Shown here: positions 10,892-22,633 of the stretch, piece after piece | Layout: each line of letters starts with the position of its first letter | Numbering within the stretch: the stretch's first letter is position 1 | Assembly (NCBI RefSeq): GCF_052857255.1 | Contig: NC_135506.1 | Coordinates: 73,295,056 to 73,359,055 of the forward strand | Reading direction: 5' to 3' | Origin: Amblyomma americanum | Taxonomy: Eukaryota; Arthropoda; Arachnida; Ixodida; Ixodidae | DNA: 64,000 nucleotides | Position numbers and translations under genes: made by a program | The notes under the pieces: model-generated | Databases searched by the model: none | Told to the model about the DNA's origin: nothing | What the model saw: the letters and a program-made list of their open reading frames with translations, nothing else

Positions 10892-11010
10892 CTTGACTCC
10901 CTCCTTTATCCCTTCTCTTACAGCACGGTTCAGGTGTCCAACGATATATGAGACAGATACTGCGCCATTTCCTTTCCCCAAAAACCAATTCTTCTTCTTA
11001 TTATTATTAT
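10892..11010 (+). mobile_element. 5'-truncated SINE insertion with confirmed empty site
   Basis: This is the 3' part of the common SINE (ACTCCCTCCTTTATCCC to CCAATTCTTCTTCTTATTATT). It is flanked on both sides by TATAACGTCTT (10,881-10,891 and 11,011-11,021). Copy 2 at about 49,067 has only one TATAACGTCTT and no SINE. The insertion therefore happened after the block duplicated. Confidence 0.92.
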
Positions 11011-11021
11011 TATAACGTCTT

Positions 11022-11925
11022 GCAAACCTCAGCGTCGTAGTCTTTCCTGCCACCCAGAACAGCTACTGACAATGTGGCAAGCTTTTTTCGGTCTGGCCTA
11101 CAATCACAAAACCTTAAGTTGACGCGCTGCAAGTCTAAACAATTCACTTGTCCATCCAACAGGCATTATTGGAAGGCGAATAGATTATCCAGCAAAACAA
11201 AAAATTCGACTGATCCAGGAAATGAAAAAATATCGGGTAGCTTGGCTGTGGAACTGCTTAGTATGTTACGGGTCATAGAAGAAAACGGTGCCGAGTCCGG
11301 TTGGTCAGTGTGTTTATCATTCTAAAGAGTCCGAAAAGATTGCCTAGATATCTCTGGGTAGAGAAGTTCATGTGCCTTCATTGAGAGGATGAGTTAGTTT
11401 TGATCTCCGTCTGATTTTGGTCTGAGCCATGCTCCATTTTGTCCACGGGATGGTACAAATTGGGTCGTTTTGAAAGATTCGAAATGAATAACTTTACCTC
11501 TATTACCTTCCAACAAGCGTTTTCACATTTCATGGGGGGTGGGGGGGGGTGGGGGGGGGTAAGACCAGGACGGCTGGAAATAACTCGGCGATATTTGTTT
11601 TTAATAGCTGCGAATAATACAAATGGAGCCATGAAGAGCAACTTTGCGTCGTGTTTTGTCCCGCTACACCTAGCTTTTATCCCCAACTTTCCTCAGTCCT
11701 GTTTCCTGGATACACCGTGGAAATACGCTGCGAGCATTACTGGAGAGATCGTCTTCCTTCCTGACACCTCATGTTTTATTGGGCATGTACTTTCGAGCAA
11801 AGCAAACGCCTGGTGATGCTAATATATTTGACGCACTACTATTGTGAAACTACATGAGGAGAAATTAAGACTACAATACAATGCTGTTGTTTGAAGTGTT
11901 TATTTACCGAACTAATTTTTAACCC
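11022..11925. other. Anonymous duplicated DNA with a G-run
   Basis: No gene or known repeat is seen. A run of 6, 9 and 9 guanines separated by single thymines lies at 11,534-11,559. Its counterpart in copy 2 (49,591-49,606) is 12 G, then A, then GGG. The rest is ordinary sequence shared with 49,078-49,960. Confidence 0.6.
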
Positions 11926-12557
11926 CATGCTTGGATCCCCTGCTTCAGGTTTCTATTTGTCGAAGCTTCTAGAGCAGCACTGTTTACGAGCCATTTCTGT
12001 GCCGCTGTGCCTACGTTGAGCGACGTGACCTCCCACTGGTAAGGCAGGCCCGTAGCATATCTTAGATATCCGTAATATCTCCAGAGAGTCGACCTGCTTC
12101 CCTGTAAACTTCTGGATACCAGTTGTGTAGTGATTTTGGGGTGTGATACGCGTAGGTTTCTTTTCAAGCTTTTGTTATTTCCACGTCCTTGTTTAACTCT
12201 GTAGAAGATTTGGGACATTCTCTTCGTTCAAAGCTCTAGTGATGTAGTATTAATGCATTATTGTAGAGTGATACATCATGTTTCTGTTCACTGTGCAATA
12301 GTGCTCGGAACAGTACTTCATGTGCGAGGTCATAGGCCAGTTGATTGCTCCGTACCCCTTGTTGTCCAGGAGCCACATTGTGAGTGCTGATTCCAAGTTC
12401 GTGTCCTTGAGGATCCGAGTGGCCCACTCATGGACCCGGCCCTTGATGTAGTTTCTACACTCGGTTTGAGCGTACTGAGGGCACGACTGCCTCAGGATCA
12501 AGCCGCCGTAGTCTGCCTCCTTGTTAGGATGCTTCAGTCGTAAAAATGCCATCATCT
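11926..12557 (-). pseudogene. Decayed LINE RNase H and C-terminus (copy 1)
   Basis: Read on the minus strand, 12,480-12,360 gives AQTECRNYIKGRV followed by ATRILKDTNLES, which resembles the third catalytic segment of I-type RNase H (normally SDSQTACRNY). The downstream frame to 11,930 ends in a helix-rich C-terminus. No uninterrupted frame remains. The duplication border at 12,557 falls inside this fragment. The homologue is at 49,965-50,606. Confidence 0.5.
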
Positions 12558-14585
12558 GGTCCGCCTGTAAGTGTATATTGTTCGTGGAGATGAATTCCAG
12601 TTATTTCAATTGCATTTTGCTCTAGCTTCTCTTCTGCCCTTGTTGTATGTAGGATGCATATTCTTGGGGATGGAGCCAACGTGATTTTTTTTCTCATCTT
12701 TGGTTGTATATCCGCTGTCAACCTCTCAACCGGAGGAATGGTATTCTGAGTATCGCAACAAGCTTTATTATTGTTGTAGTGGATGACAATTTACAGAATT
12801 GACTTCAGTGTGTCTTTGTTAACTCCTCATCAGTGTGGTGGACAGTGAGCCTCATTAGTCGGCCGTTGGAGGTGTCCGTATGTAACCCCAAGGTTTGTTT
12901 CACGGATTTCCTTGCGCTTGTGTCCAAAATATTTGGGTCCCCCTTTTTGAGAGAGGGGTCCGACATCACATACAATCCACCGTTGTCATCCGCGCCGACT
13001 GCAGGAATCTGAATTCTGCTTCAATATGATAATATGCTGGAATATGATAATACAGATAGCAGCAGGCAGTTCTCGTCATCTAGCCGCTGCAATACGATAA
13101 TAGGGCTAGTTGGTTTTACATACTGGTGGATTGGACGCGCTACCTCTAGGAAACTACGCAGGACGTAAACGAAGACTACAAGACAAGCGTGCTTGACATA
13201 AGGTCTTAGTTTTTTTTTTCCTTTGTAGCTTCCTAGCGGTAGCCCGTCGAATACACAGATACACAAGCACCCAGCCCCAATTTTTCTGCTGCAGCGGCTA
13301 TATGAGGACAGATATATTCTGCTATATTTATTATCATTTCGCAGTATGCGCAGTTGGCCAGCTGTGTGCCATTTAAAGTGGAATTCAGGTGATTCCAGTT
13401 GGCGTGGGCGGAGCATGTTGACCACGAAGCAACGCTGACAGGACGGCTAAGAATACCATTAATTCTGCTCGTCTGCTCCTCGATATTGAATTACTACCGT
13501 GCGGTATTACCGCATACTGTTTTTAAAGCTTCTATGGTTTACTGTAGTTTAGAATGAAATGGATCTAACCGAATGTGACATCATTCGCTAGGGTGGTGAG
13601 GGACCCGGTCCGACCACCTTCGAGAGCGAAAGCGACGATGAACATTGAAGTTATCCACTACAAAGTGTCACGCATAGCATAAGACTCTGTTGTACAATAA
13701 GGCATTTGTCCCAGAATATAGCAGCAAGAAATTACTTGAAAATTTCTGCTTTTGTGTAAGAGCTACACACAGCGAAAATCGAGAAAAAGGTGTGGCCCTT
13801 AGTCTAGTATATACCGTAGTATACATGCGTAATGTTCAGGAGACTGTAGAGTACTGTTTATATCTTGTCTAAGTGTCATTGTATTCTCTGATGTATTACA
13901 AAAGAAGTTGAAGGAAGATAATTATTTGAACTAAGTGACAGAGTAATACCTTACTGCGTTTCGCTCGGACGGCACACCCTTTCACATGATGTTCATTACT
14001 GACCCGCTGAGAGTAAAGGAAACCCGCATGTTGGGAAGAGTGCCTTGATCTAGCGCTTATTCAAAGTGAAATTTAAGCAAGATGAGTGTTTACTTTGAGT
14101 GATCCGCGCGACTAAATTAACTAGATACCGGACTGGTGCTCTTTATTACAGGGTTTTATAGTCATTTCCTCGCTCTAAGTGCACAGATAGGCTGCCTGTT
14201 TTTGTGGTGTCTCATCACTTAAATATGATGTCAGCATCATGATAACGTTTTTTGGTTCTTAACCACAAAACGCTTCACACGGCAACAAATATTACGATGA
14301 AAGAAAACATTATATCCTGTTAACTTATTTATGAGTTACCAAGAAGGCAGTGTTTGAGTAGAAAGATCGGTTGTTTTATTTGTTTAACACCTACCACGCT
14401 TGATGTCTGATTCTTAATTTCCTTATAACCGATTACGCACCATGGCACACGAAAAGCTACGGAATTGTACGAGACTTTCTTTCCACCGCGATCGCGTTTG
14501 GAACTGTGGGACACGAAAGAAAGAAGGCCTACTCTGCATTAGCACAAAATCGGCAGGATACTCTCAAGCGCCTACAATCGCCTCC
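12558..14585. other. Unassigned DNA
   Basis: Apart from the exon-like frame at 12,805-13,025, I see no gene, repeat family or RNA here. Base composition is moderately A/T-rich and stops are frequent in all frames. Confidence 0.5.
12805..13025 (-). CDS. Exon-like open frame with a polyadenylation signal, unidentified
   Basis: On the minus strand about 72 codons run from just after an in-frame stop to the TGA at 12,807-12,805. The peptide is well mixed in composition (it includes GADDNGGLYVMSDPSLKK and RLMRLTVHHTDEEL). AATAAA lies 36 bases after the stop (12,769-12,764). Several AG dinucleotides could act as splice acceptors at its 5' edge. It may be the last exon of a host gene or the coding end of an unrecognised retroelement. 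I do not recognise the protein. Confidence 0.25.
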
Positions 14586-14589
14586 GAAA

Positions 14590-15330
14590 CATGGACCATA
14601 AAATCCACGCAAGCCGGAGAGGGTCGCGAGCAACACTTTTTATGCGAGGGCGCGGGAATCTACTCAACGTGAGATACACCGACGCGGCGCACTACGCGTC
14701 GCTGTCGGCACAGACGGCCAGTGTAGCAAATCATACACTGCAGGAAGTAACCGCAGCCACCATACGTACCACGAGCACTTTGGAGGCCGAAGAGGAAGCT
14801 ATTGCGCTCAAAGGTGTCTCCAAAATGGAGGGAGAAAGAGCCTATCCCGTCGCCGACTCCCAAGAAGCAAGGGAACAGTTTCCACCGCCACACATCACAT
14901 CCTGAAGAGCAGGCAAGAGTAATTATTCGGCGTTGTTCTTTATTGAACAACTGGTCACGCGTCTCTCCGTGGAAACAGCGAACGCAAGCTATCGCCCGAG
15001 CTTACGCGAACCGAGTCTCTCATTACGGCTCACGATCCCCAGAAACGGTGCTCCGACAGTATAGCGCTATTCTACGACACCATAGGCTCAACCGCCAGAC
15101 CTGCCCCCTCACACAGTCCTCACGAGGGAGGAAGCGGTTGCATGGAGACATACATCACACACTCACCCCACGAAATGCACACCCTGTGACGCCTTTCCCA
15201 CAATATGTCACACCCCATGGACATGCTCAGCAATCTCAGTTATCCCCAACCACAACCCGACCAGAGGGAGGCCTCGATGACAAGCTTTAGCCTGTAAAAC
15301 CAGCGGGAGCTGGTGCACTGGGTCCGGCTT
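14590..15330 (+). pseudogene. Decayed LINE RNase H and C-terminal fragment
   Basis: The plus strand reads VRYTDAAHYA, then TTSTLEAEEEAIAL, then VADSQEA. These match the three acidic catalytic segments of LINE RNase H in order. After a frame change, AIARAYANRVSH and YSAILRHHRLNRQT resemble the post-RNase H region. The zinc finger cannot be read. The copy is 5'-truncated and has several stops and shifts. It is a separate copy from those in the duplicated blocks. Confidence 0.65.
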
Positions 15331-15419
15331 ACAGTGAGAGCCATAGGAGCCCTGGACTAAGGGTCCTTCCACACACAGAGGACCTCCTTTTAAGCTAAAA
15401 AACTTTTTGCGCCAAAACA

Positions 15420-16810
15420 CTCTCTACAATTCATGTAAAAAAATACCGTAAAGAGCTTTTCTTGCTTCCTTGTGTTTCTCGTGTTACAATTCATTGTGTA
15501 ATACTCTTGCTGTTTTTCCTGGAAACAATATAATTTTCTCCTCTTCTAAACTGGGTGCCTATCAGACATGCCTCGAGGGTCGAGATTCGCCGCTGTTTAT
15601 TCTCCGAACTTTCTATATAAACAAGTTTACCAATCTTCCCGTGTTTGCACAGTTCACTTTAAAGTCTCGCTTCAGAAACGCCATGTCCTTTGCTTTCTTC
15701 CTATTTTTCTTGCTGGCTTTCGCGAAACATTTTTCAGCAGTATATTGAAAAGGCTGTGAGGTTATTGCAGCAATGGCGCCCAAAGAGTGTACAAATGCAC
15801 CGCGGCCGAGACAAACAGCGCGGAAATTTGTCGCTTCATTTAGGAAGACGCGGAGAATAACGGCAGTGACGTCAGAGGGCGCACAAAACCCACTCCCATA
15901 CAACCGGCAAATCTCTTGTAAACAAAGGCTCGTTCGCTCGTTGTACCATGAAGAACCGTGGGAGAAGGAAGTGGTAGTGCGTATGTTGTCACGGAGAAAG
16001 GCTGGTAGAAAAAGGATGAGAGTAGAATATGGAATATTCTTATGTTTCTTTTCTGATTTATTTTATGTTTCTATCCTATTTTTGTCTGCGGAAGTGGAAA
16101 CACAGGCACAGGAGGAAACTTACCCCTGAATTAATAAACAGTCCCGGGAGCGAAGTTCAATTCGCCGGAGCACATGACTTCCGGTTCGCTACGCCTGAAT
16201 GCTGCATGTAAGCTGCCATTTGAGTTACCACCTGGGCACCTGGGAATGTCCAGTGGCGCTGTTTGGATTCATTATTCATTTTCCCCAAGGTTTCAGTTGA
16301 GAATATAGCAGTGCTTTGTGTTATTCTGAAGGAATCGGCTGCGTCTTGTACAGTGATGCGCTGCACATTCTTTGGTTGTTGTGCTTGTCTTGTACGAATC
16401 GGTGAATGTGCAGATATTTAAGCCTCACCTCTTACCACATATTCTGTATTTTATGTGTGTGTATAAATCGCACCTGGCCTAGAGTAAGACACAAAGGAGA
16501 GGGGCGTGTGTAGGGCAGAATGGGGGCGGTATGCTGTTATGATTTACAGGAAACCCACAGACATTGATGGCCATTTACGATCACTTCGCGAACTTGACGA
16601 TGTCTTCTCTGAATCTTTTAACATAGTAGCCTACTATGACGATGCTTGCTTCTTGTACTATATTTTTCCCCCGAGTCGTAATCTACCCTTGCGTGGATTG
16701 CTTACCTCAGGACAAGGGCTGTGAAGGGAAACTTTCTCTACGTTTTGTTATTCTTTTCTAACAAGAACTACTTGGTTATATAAATTACATGACTGGTCTT
16801 TTGCTGTTCA
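15420..16810. other. Unassigned DNA
   Basis: No gene or known repeat is identified. A perfect CRE-type palindrome TGACGTCA lies at 15,867-15,874, just downstream of a short open frame (15,773-16,129) that I consider chance. Confidence 0.5.
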
Positions 16811-16818
16811 AGCTGCAG

Positions 16819-16841
16819 CCTGATGATCGAAGTTCTGGTCG
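16819..16841 (+). ncRNA. Possible 5' half of a hammerhead ribozyme, cut by an insertion
   Basis: CTGATGA (16,820-16,826) is the exact hammerhead core. It is followed by a small hairpin (GATC...GGTC with one wobble) where stem II would be. The expected GAAA does not follow. Instead the sequence passes into TTTAATAATAATAATAA, the tail of a minus-strand retroelement. Penelope-like elements are known to carry hammerheads and one lies 1.2 kb away, but the link is inference. Confidence 0.35.
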
Positions 16842-17010
16842 TTTAATAATAATAATAATAACTTCTTTATTTCTATCAGTGATGGAGGAGACTGCGAGTA
16901 AAAGTCGCTTTAGAGGCAAGCGACTTGACTAGAGCTCGCAGCCTCCTTTACAAGGCAAACAGCGATATAACAGGAGATATACATAGCAATTGACCACATG
17001 TGAAATTTGC
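16842..17010 (-). mobile_element. 3' end of a minus-strand LINE
   Basis: The stretch begins with a (TAA)n tract and CTTCTTTATTTC, which is the reverse complement of a GAAATAAAGAAG...(TTA)n retrotransposon tail. No coding sequence is attached, so only a short 3' piece is present. The family is not identified. Confidence 0.4.
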
Positions 17011-17046
17011 ACAAAAAATAAACGCGAAAACACAAATTACCTGAAA

Positions 17047-17440
<394 letters not shown>

Positions 17441-17896
17441 TGACTCCAGGTTCTGAAAAAGAGTTTTGTTATAGGCTGACAGCCACGAGGGCACAGCGTT
17501 TTCACTAGGTGTACCTGTGGCTTCTGAGACTCTGGAAATGTACCTGATGTAACAACATTTCGTCGGTGGAATACGAACCCATCCTGTTCAACTTTGTGAA
17601 ATTCAGAGGTCGTGATTTCGGGTGTCCAACCGGCGGCATGTGGTTTTTTTTTTCTGCAAGTGTTCTGCTCTTTCTGATTGAGTTCGGGATTCAATAGCGG
17701 TGCGTCATCGAGAAGCTCAACGGGGCCGTCATCACCATTTAACTGTCCTTAATGGCCCCCGAAGGTACGATTTTCACAAGTTCATTGAATTGTTTGTTTC
17801 TGAAAAGTTTCCATTGTTTATGTTTTCGCGGCTCTCCGGACACTCCTTCGGCAATCATATACATATTTATGACTAAAAAATTAGGAGTTCAAAAAG
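17441..17896. other. Unassigned DNA
   Basis: A 107-codon minus-strand frame (17,371-17,694) is open but matches nothing I know and overlaps the local duplication. No other signal is visible. Confidence 0.4.
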
Positions 17897-18016
17897 GCTT
17901 AGCTTGGTTATGCCTGGAAGATTGCGAAAGCAATACCCTTGGCTGCGCCTTGGTTCGGCTGATGGTGTGGACATGGTTGCCCTTTGTTAAACTTAAGGCT
18001 ATACATTGTTTTGCTT
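17897..18016 (+). repeat. End copy of the STPR-unit repeat
   Basis: About 120 bp, from GGCTTAGCTTGGTTATGCC through ATTGCGAAAGCAATAC to CATTGTTTTGCT, is nearly identical to 25,768-25,885. That stretch is the left end of the unit that carries a basic-repeat ORF. Only this end is present here, directly abutting the Penelope-like fragment. Confidence 0.75.
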
Positions 18017-18045
18017 GGTTTCTGCAATTGATATCCTTGGTACAC

Positions 18046-19400
18046 TTATGACTTATCTGTGTTATGACTTATAACTGACACCTCCGACATAAGGTAAAGT
18101 GACGTATTTTGGTAGTGGCGTTGGTTTTTGTGCGTTGATTTCTTGACGAATGTTGTGTTTTTGACGTCGCATGGTTTTTGAATTAAGTCTTTTGGGTAGC
18201 CGTTCTTGATGAGTTCTTTGAACATCGTGCGTTGTTCTGTTTTTCTGTCAAGTTCTGTGCTGCAGTGTGTCTCAGCTCTTCTGAACAGCGTCTTCACCAC
18301 TGATGCTTTATGGACTGTCGGGTGGTTCGAAGAGAAGTGGAGATACAGGCCTGAGTGGGTTGGTTTGCGGTATACGGAGAATTGAAGGGTATTGTCGTTT
18401 CGGGACACGAGGAAGTCCAAAAAAGGCATGGAGTTTTCTTGTTCCACCTCTAGCGTGAACTGAATGTCATGTTCTACGGAGTTTAAATGATGAAGGAAAT
18501 TTTGAGTCTCAGATTTTTTGATGACGGCGAAGCAGTCGTCGACGTATCTGAGGAAAATCTTTGGTTTCGGGTGGAATGAGTAGAGGGCTCGTTGTTCGAC
18601 GTGTTCTATTGTTAAATTGGCCATGACGATAGAGATGGATGCTCCCATTGGTGTTCCTTTCACTTGTCGGTAAAATTCCCCGTTTGACGAGAAGTATGTG
18701 TTTGATAGACACAACTCCAGGAGGCGGCACACATCATTTACACTCATCGGGGTTCATGCGCTGAGTGTGTCGTCGCGTTGTAGGGCGTCACGGGTAGCGG
18801 CCACCGCAAGCTTCACGGGGATGTTTGTGAAAAGGGACACCACGTCGAAGGAGACAAGGCATTCGTCGGCCTCAATGGTGGCTTGGGACCCCAGTTCGAT
18901 GAAGTGACTGGAATGACGGATATGGGTTGGTGTTTTCCTGCGATTGGAGATATTTGTTTGTGAAGGTATTTTGACAACGAGCGAAGAGGGGAACACCGGA
19001 AGTCGACAATCGGGCGCAAAGGGCTCCCCTGTTTTAGGACTTTGGGCAGGCCGTAGAATGCTGGAGCCGATCCGTTGGTGCTCAGTAACTGAAGGTAGAG
19101 GTTTCGGAAGGTGGGGTGTTATTCGAATACTTCTTTCAATGTTTTGTTTAGCCTTGCTTGGGTAGTTGTTGTGGGGTCCTTCTTCAATTTCGCATATTCT
19201 TGACTGCAGATTAAGGTGGATATTTTCTATTCGTAGTCCCGTCTGTCCAGAACGACTGTTGTGTTGCCCTAGTCCGCTGGGATGATCACTATGTTAGTGT
19301 CTGTTTTGAGGTCTTGCAGGACTTGCTTTTCGTCCGGATTTAGGTTTGATTCTTTTCGGCGTGCTTGCACTGATTTGAGTACGCCTATTGTTCTCTAGCA
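18046..19400 (-). pseudogene. Penelope-like element reverse transcriptase, broken
   Basis: The minus strand encodes SFDVVSLFTNIP, GTPMGASIS and FLRYVDDCFAV (the RT active site), then the typical MPFLDFLVSR and SSNHPTVHKASVVKTLFRRA segments of Penelope-type RTs. A TGA replaces a codon at 18,754, in the same frame as the next segment. A frameshift lies near 18,950, after RPIVDFRCSPL. The N-terminal part up to about 19,400 is riddled with stops. I see no GIY-YIG endonuclease downstream, so the 3' part is lost or replaced by the repeat at 17,897-18,016. The element copies RNA through a telomerase-related RT (family knowledge). Confidence 0.88.
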
Positions 19401-19598
19401 TTTTTCGCAGTCAAAGAGGAATCACTGCTTCCACTGCTTCCAATTACTTACAAATACAGCACTACATGTTTCCTCTCGAAATGAGCATAAATTGAAGTTT
19501 CTTCCATACCATTGCCGCACTTATTTGTTTAAACAATCATTTTTTCCGCCCACCATAAACTTTCTCACCAAATACGTTCACATAACCTCACCTCGCAC

Positions 19599-21160
19599 TT
19601 GCAACCTTACACGCTTCGTAATCCGATGCCCGAAGTAGATTTAAGCAAAAACGGCATCCTTAGTATTTTACGTAATCTAGACATAAAAAAGTCATCAGGT
19701 CCGGACAAAATATCTAATGTTTTCCTTAACAGATACGCAATCTGGGTAGCAGAGTACTTATATGTAATATATAAAACATCGTTAGAATCCTGTGTGATAC
19801 CAGATGACTGGCGCCTTGCAAGGATAGTTCCGATTCACAAATCTGGATCCCCTCTAGAACTAAATTTTTACAGACCAGTTTCCTTAACATCCACAACTTG
19901 TAAACTGCTAGAACATATTTTATTTAAAGCGATTATAACACATTTAGAGAATAACCATTTACTTCATGCAAATAAACATGGATTTAGGGCTTGTTTATCC
20001 ACAATAACACAGTTAGCTGAGATAACGGATGATTTTATGAATGAGCTGAATATGAGAGGTCAAATCGATGCAGTGTTTCTGGACTTTTCCAAAGCGTTCG
20101 ATGTAGTTCCGCATGCCGATTTAGTAACTAAGCTGCTCTCAATGGGCATTGAACGCAATATCATCCGTTGGATAGAATCTTATTTGTCCTCAAGAAAACA
20201 ATACGTTGCTGTTAAAGACTGCGTTTCTAGTACACTGAAAGTGCACTCAGGGGTGCCACAGGGGTCAGTTCTCGGTCCCTTGTTGTTCTTAGTTTATATC
20301 AATGACATCTATTTATCTGTTCAATCGCCTGTGAAGATCCGGTTGTTTGCGGACGATTGTGTTATTTATACTAATGTTAATCATCACTCCGACCAAGTAA
20401 CACTTAATGACGCGTTGCACTCAATTAGCGTATGGTGTGAAACATGGGGACTGAAGCTAAACACTTTGAAGACGGCAGCTATTACATTTACCAACAAGAA
20501 AGAACCCTTAGATTTTGCTTATATTATTAATAATTCTTATATTCATAAAACCCAGCGAGTGAAGTATTTAGGTGTTACACTCACAAGCAATTTAAGTTGG
20601 GAACCCCATATAGAAAACGTTTGCAGCAACGCGCTAAAAAAGCTGGCATTTTTGAAACGGAAATTGCGCCGTACTTCATCAACCGTTAAGTTAACAGCAT
20701 ACAAAGCTCTTCTCAGACCAAAATTAGAATATGCGGATTTAATCTGGAGCCCTCATGAAAAATATTTAATCAAGAAAATAGAAAGAGTGCAAAATTTAGC
20801 TTTGCGGTTTATATACTACACATACTCGCGTTTTTCAAGCGTGTCCGTTCTTCGCGACAGGGCGAAATTGAAAAAACTAGTTCATCGCAGAATTGTATCT
20901 CGCATCAAATTTTTATATCAGCTGTACCATGGTCACTACAAAATAGCGCGTGAATGTTATTTACCCGAGCCCCCCATGCGCTCTGCTCGTACAAACCACA
21001 ACAAAACAATTAAGCAACCATTAAGTAACCTTAACATCCATCAATATTCTCTTTTCCCTATGCAATTTCACTATGGAATAAATTACCCGAGGAAGTAGTT
21101 AACGCTAATACAATAGAATCGTTCGTTCAGCTTTCAAATAACCTTTTCTTTGACCTCTAA
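19599..21160 (+). pseudogene. CR1-like LINE ORF2, reverse transcriptase, nearly open
   Basis: About 490 codons are open from the EN-RT linker through the RT and its C-terminal connection. Motifs in order are SSGPDKIS, DFSKAFDVVPH, GVPQGSVLGPLLF, RLFADDCVIYT (intact FADD active site) and KYLGVTLTSNLSW. There is no real start codon, because the element is 5'-truncated and lacks the endonuclease. A frameshift near 21,060 shifts the last 30 codons (LWNKLPEEVV), and the true stop is TAA at 21,158. The lack of RNase H and the C-terminal form fit the CR1/L2-Jockey side rather than I. It is younger-looking than the surrounding fragments. Confidence 0.85.
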
Positions 21161-21395
21161 AATTGCCGCAATGAGAGCAGTTTCTTTTGCGCTACGCTTT
21201 TTCATTGTTATTTTGTTTACGTATTGCACTGTTGTACGTTCATGTTTATTTCTGTTACGTATAGTGTTACAATGATGTATGTACATGTTTATTGTGTTCT
21301 TAATTGCTAATTGGCAATGGTAATTTACGTTGTTGTATGTACCCACTCCTGCTTGGGCCCGAATAGGGCCTGCAGTATTTGTAAATAAAAAAAAA
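21161..21395 (+). mobile_element. 3' UTR and tail of the CR1-like LINE
   Basis: A/T-rich 3' UTR runs to GTATTTGTAAATAAAAAAAAA near 21,392. The GGGCCCGAATAGGGCCTGC segment just before it can form a small hairpin, a feature seen at CR1-like ends. The element as a whole spans roughly 19,420-21,395. Confidence 0.6.
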
Positions 21396-21679
21396 CACTA
21401 CCGCGCGAGGGCTCAACTGCTGTTCCTCAGAGCCTAATAAAGGTATACGTTTAAAATTGCTAAATGAGTAGCCTCCTTACCCTTTTAGACTCGTGCCGAT
21501 GCATGTCACATTTTTTTTAAGAAAACACATAGACAGGAGTATAAATATACGCATAAACCACTCACGGTGCATCTAACCTAACGGTCAGGTGAGGTGAAAT
21601 GAGTCGCAGAGTATCTTCTTCTTGCATCCCTGATTTCTGCGTCGTTACCCTGGCAATCATTCTGACGACTTGCTCGCTC

Positions 21680-22560
21680 ACGAACCGGAGTTTCCGGAGG
21701 TTGAGGAAGTGGTTGCAGTTGTTATTTATATTCATACCCAGTATCTTGAGGGTCTGAGCTTACTAGATGGGCGAGTTGTGAACGCGAATGTTGAAGTTGT
21801 CCTGATTCTTGCATTGATGGAAGACTATGAGTTCAGATTTCTCGAGAGAGCACGTTAGTCCACACGCCCCTGCATAATTCTGAACTGTTCTTGGCATTGT
21901 TTGTAGTTGTTCTGCAATCATTCTCATACTTCCCGTGGTTGTCCAGACGGTTATATCATTAGTGTACTGGGCGTGGAGCAGGCGCTGTACCTGACATAGA
22001 AGCGGTGGGAGATTTAGAAGTGCAGTGTAGAGGAGAAGTGGGTAGAGTACTGGCCCTTGTGGAGTGCCTCTCAAGCCCATCTTCACTTGGATTGTTTGTT
22101 TGGTGCCGGTGCTGATGGTTCTGTACATAAAGAAATCGCAGATGCATGAGTAGTCTAACTGGGCGCAGTTCGTGCTGTGGAGGTTGTTGAGGATCCTGGA
22201 GTGCTTGACGCCGTCAAACGCTCCCGAGAGGTCGAGAGTTACAAGCGCTCAGTTACTGTTCCTGCGCGCGAGATCAATGACTTCGCGTTTGAGTTACAGA
22301 AGCACATCATGGGTGGACTAGTGTGCACTTATTACAAACATCGTGTTTGTAGCTCCAGATGTGCCTGTAGCTCGTTGTCCTCGGGATAGTTGGAGGGAAG
22401 CGCGTAGACCGCCTTTTCGACGAGTTTGCCTGCGACCGATGTGAGGGATATGATGCGCAGATTTTCGATATTAATTTTCTTGCCGCGTTGGAGGATAAAG
22501 TGTACATTGGCTGTTTTCTATGCCTGTGGAGTGGTTCCAGTGCATCAGCATTCTTTTATG
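21680..22560 (-). pseudogene. I-like LINE reverse transcriptase fragment
   Basis: The minus strand reads LRGTPQGPVLYPLLLYTALL and then YTNDITVWTTTGS, where YADD has become YTND, then LTCSLEKSELIVF. The upstream part (22,130-22,560) holds a degraded RT N-terminal half with several stops. The EN, RNase H and tail are missing. This is an old fragment of another I-type copy. Confidence 0.7.
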
Positions 22561-22633
22561 TAATCTCCTTGGTTAAAGTCGAAACGAAACACGCCGAACA
22601 TGCTGCGGAAGAGAGTAGCAATCGGTTTCTCGG

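Larger units (their letters stand above)
1..12557. repeat. Segmental duplication, copy 1
   Basis: The stretch aligns base for base, in the same orientation, with 42,993-50,606. It carries the same SINE/LINE nest and then the same 3.5 kb of anonymous DNA. The left border lies outside the window. The right border is sharp: both copies read GCCATCATYTGG and then diverge completely. A sampled 150-base stretch near 9,490 differs at roughly 6-7% of positions. Compared with copy 2, this copy has gained a 5.6-kb LINE (1,022-6,621) and a 119-bp SINE (10,892-11,010). It has lost about 87 bp near 660 and 746 bp near 8,518. Confidence 0.9.

Noticed and set aside
12250..12555. Separate small gene on the minus strand
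   Set aside because: Residues resembling RNase H (CRNYIKGRV, RILKDTNLES) show that it is a decayed LINE fragment.
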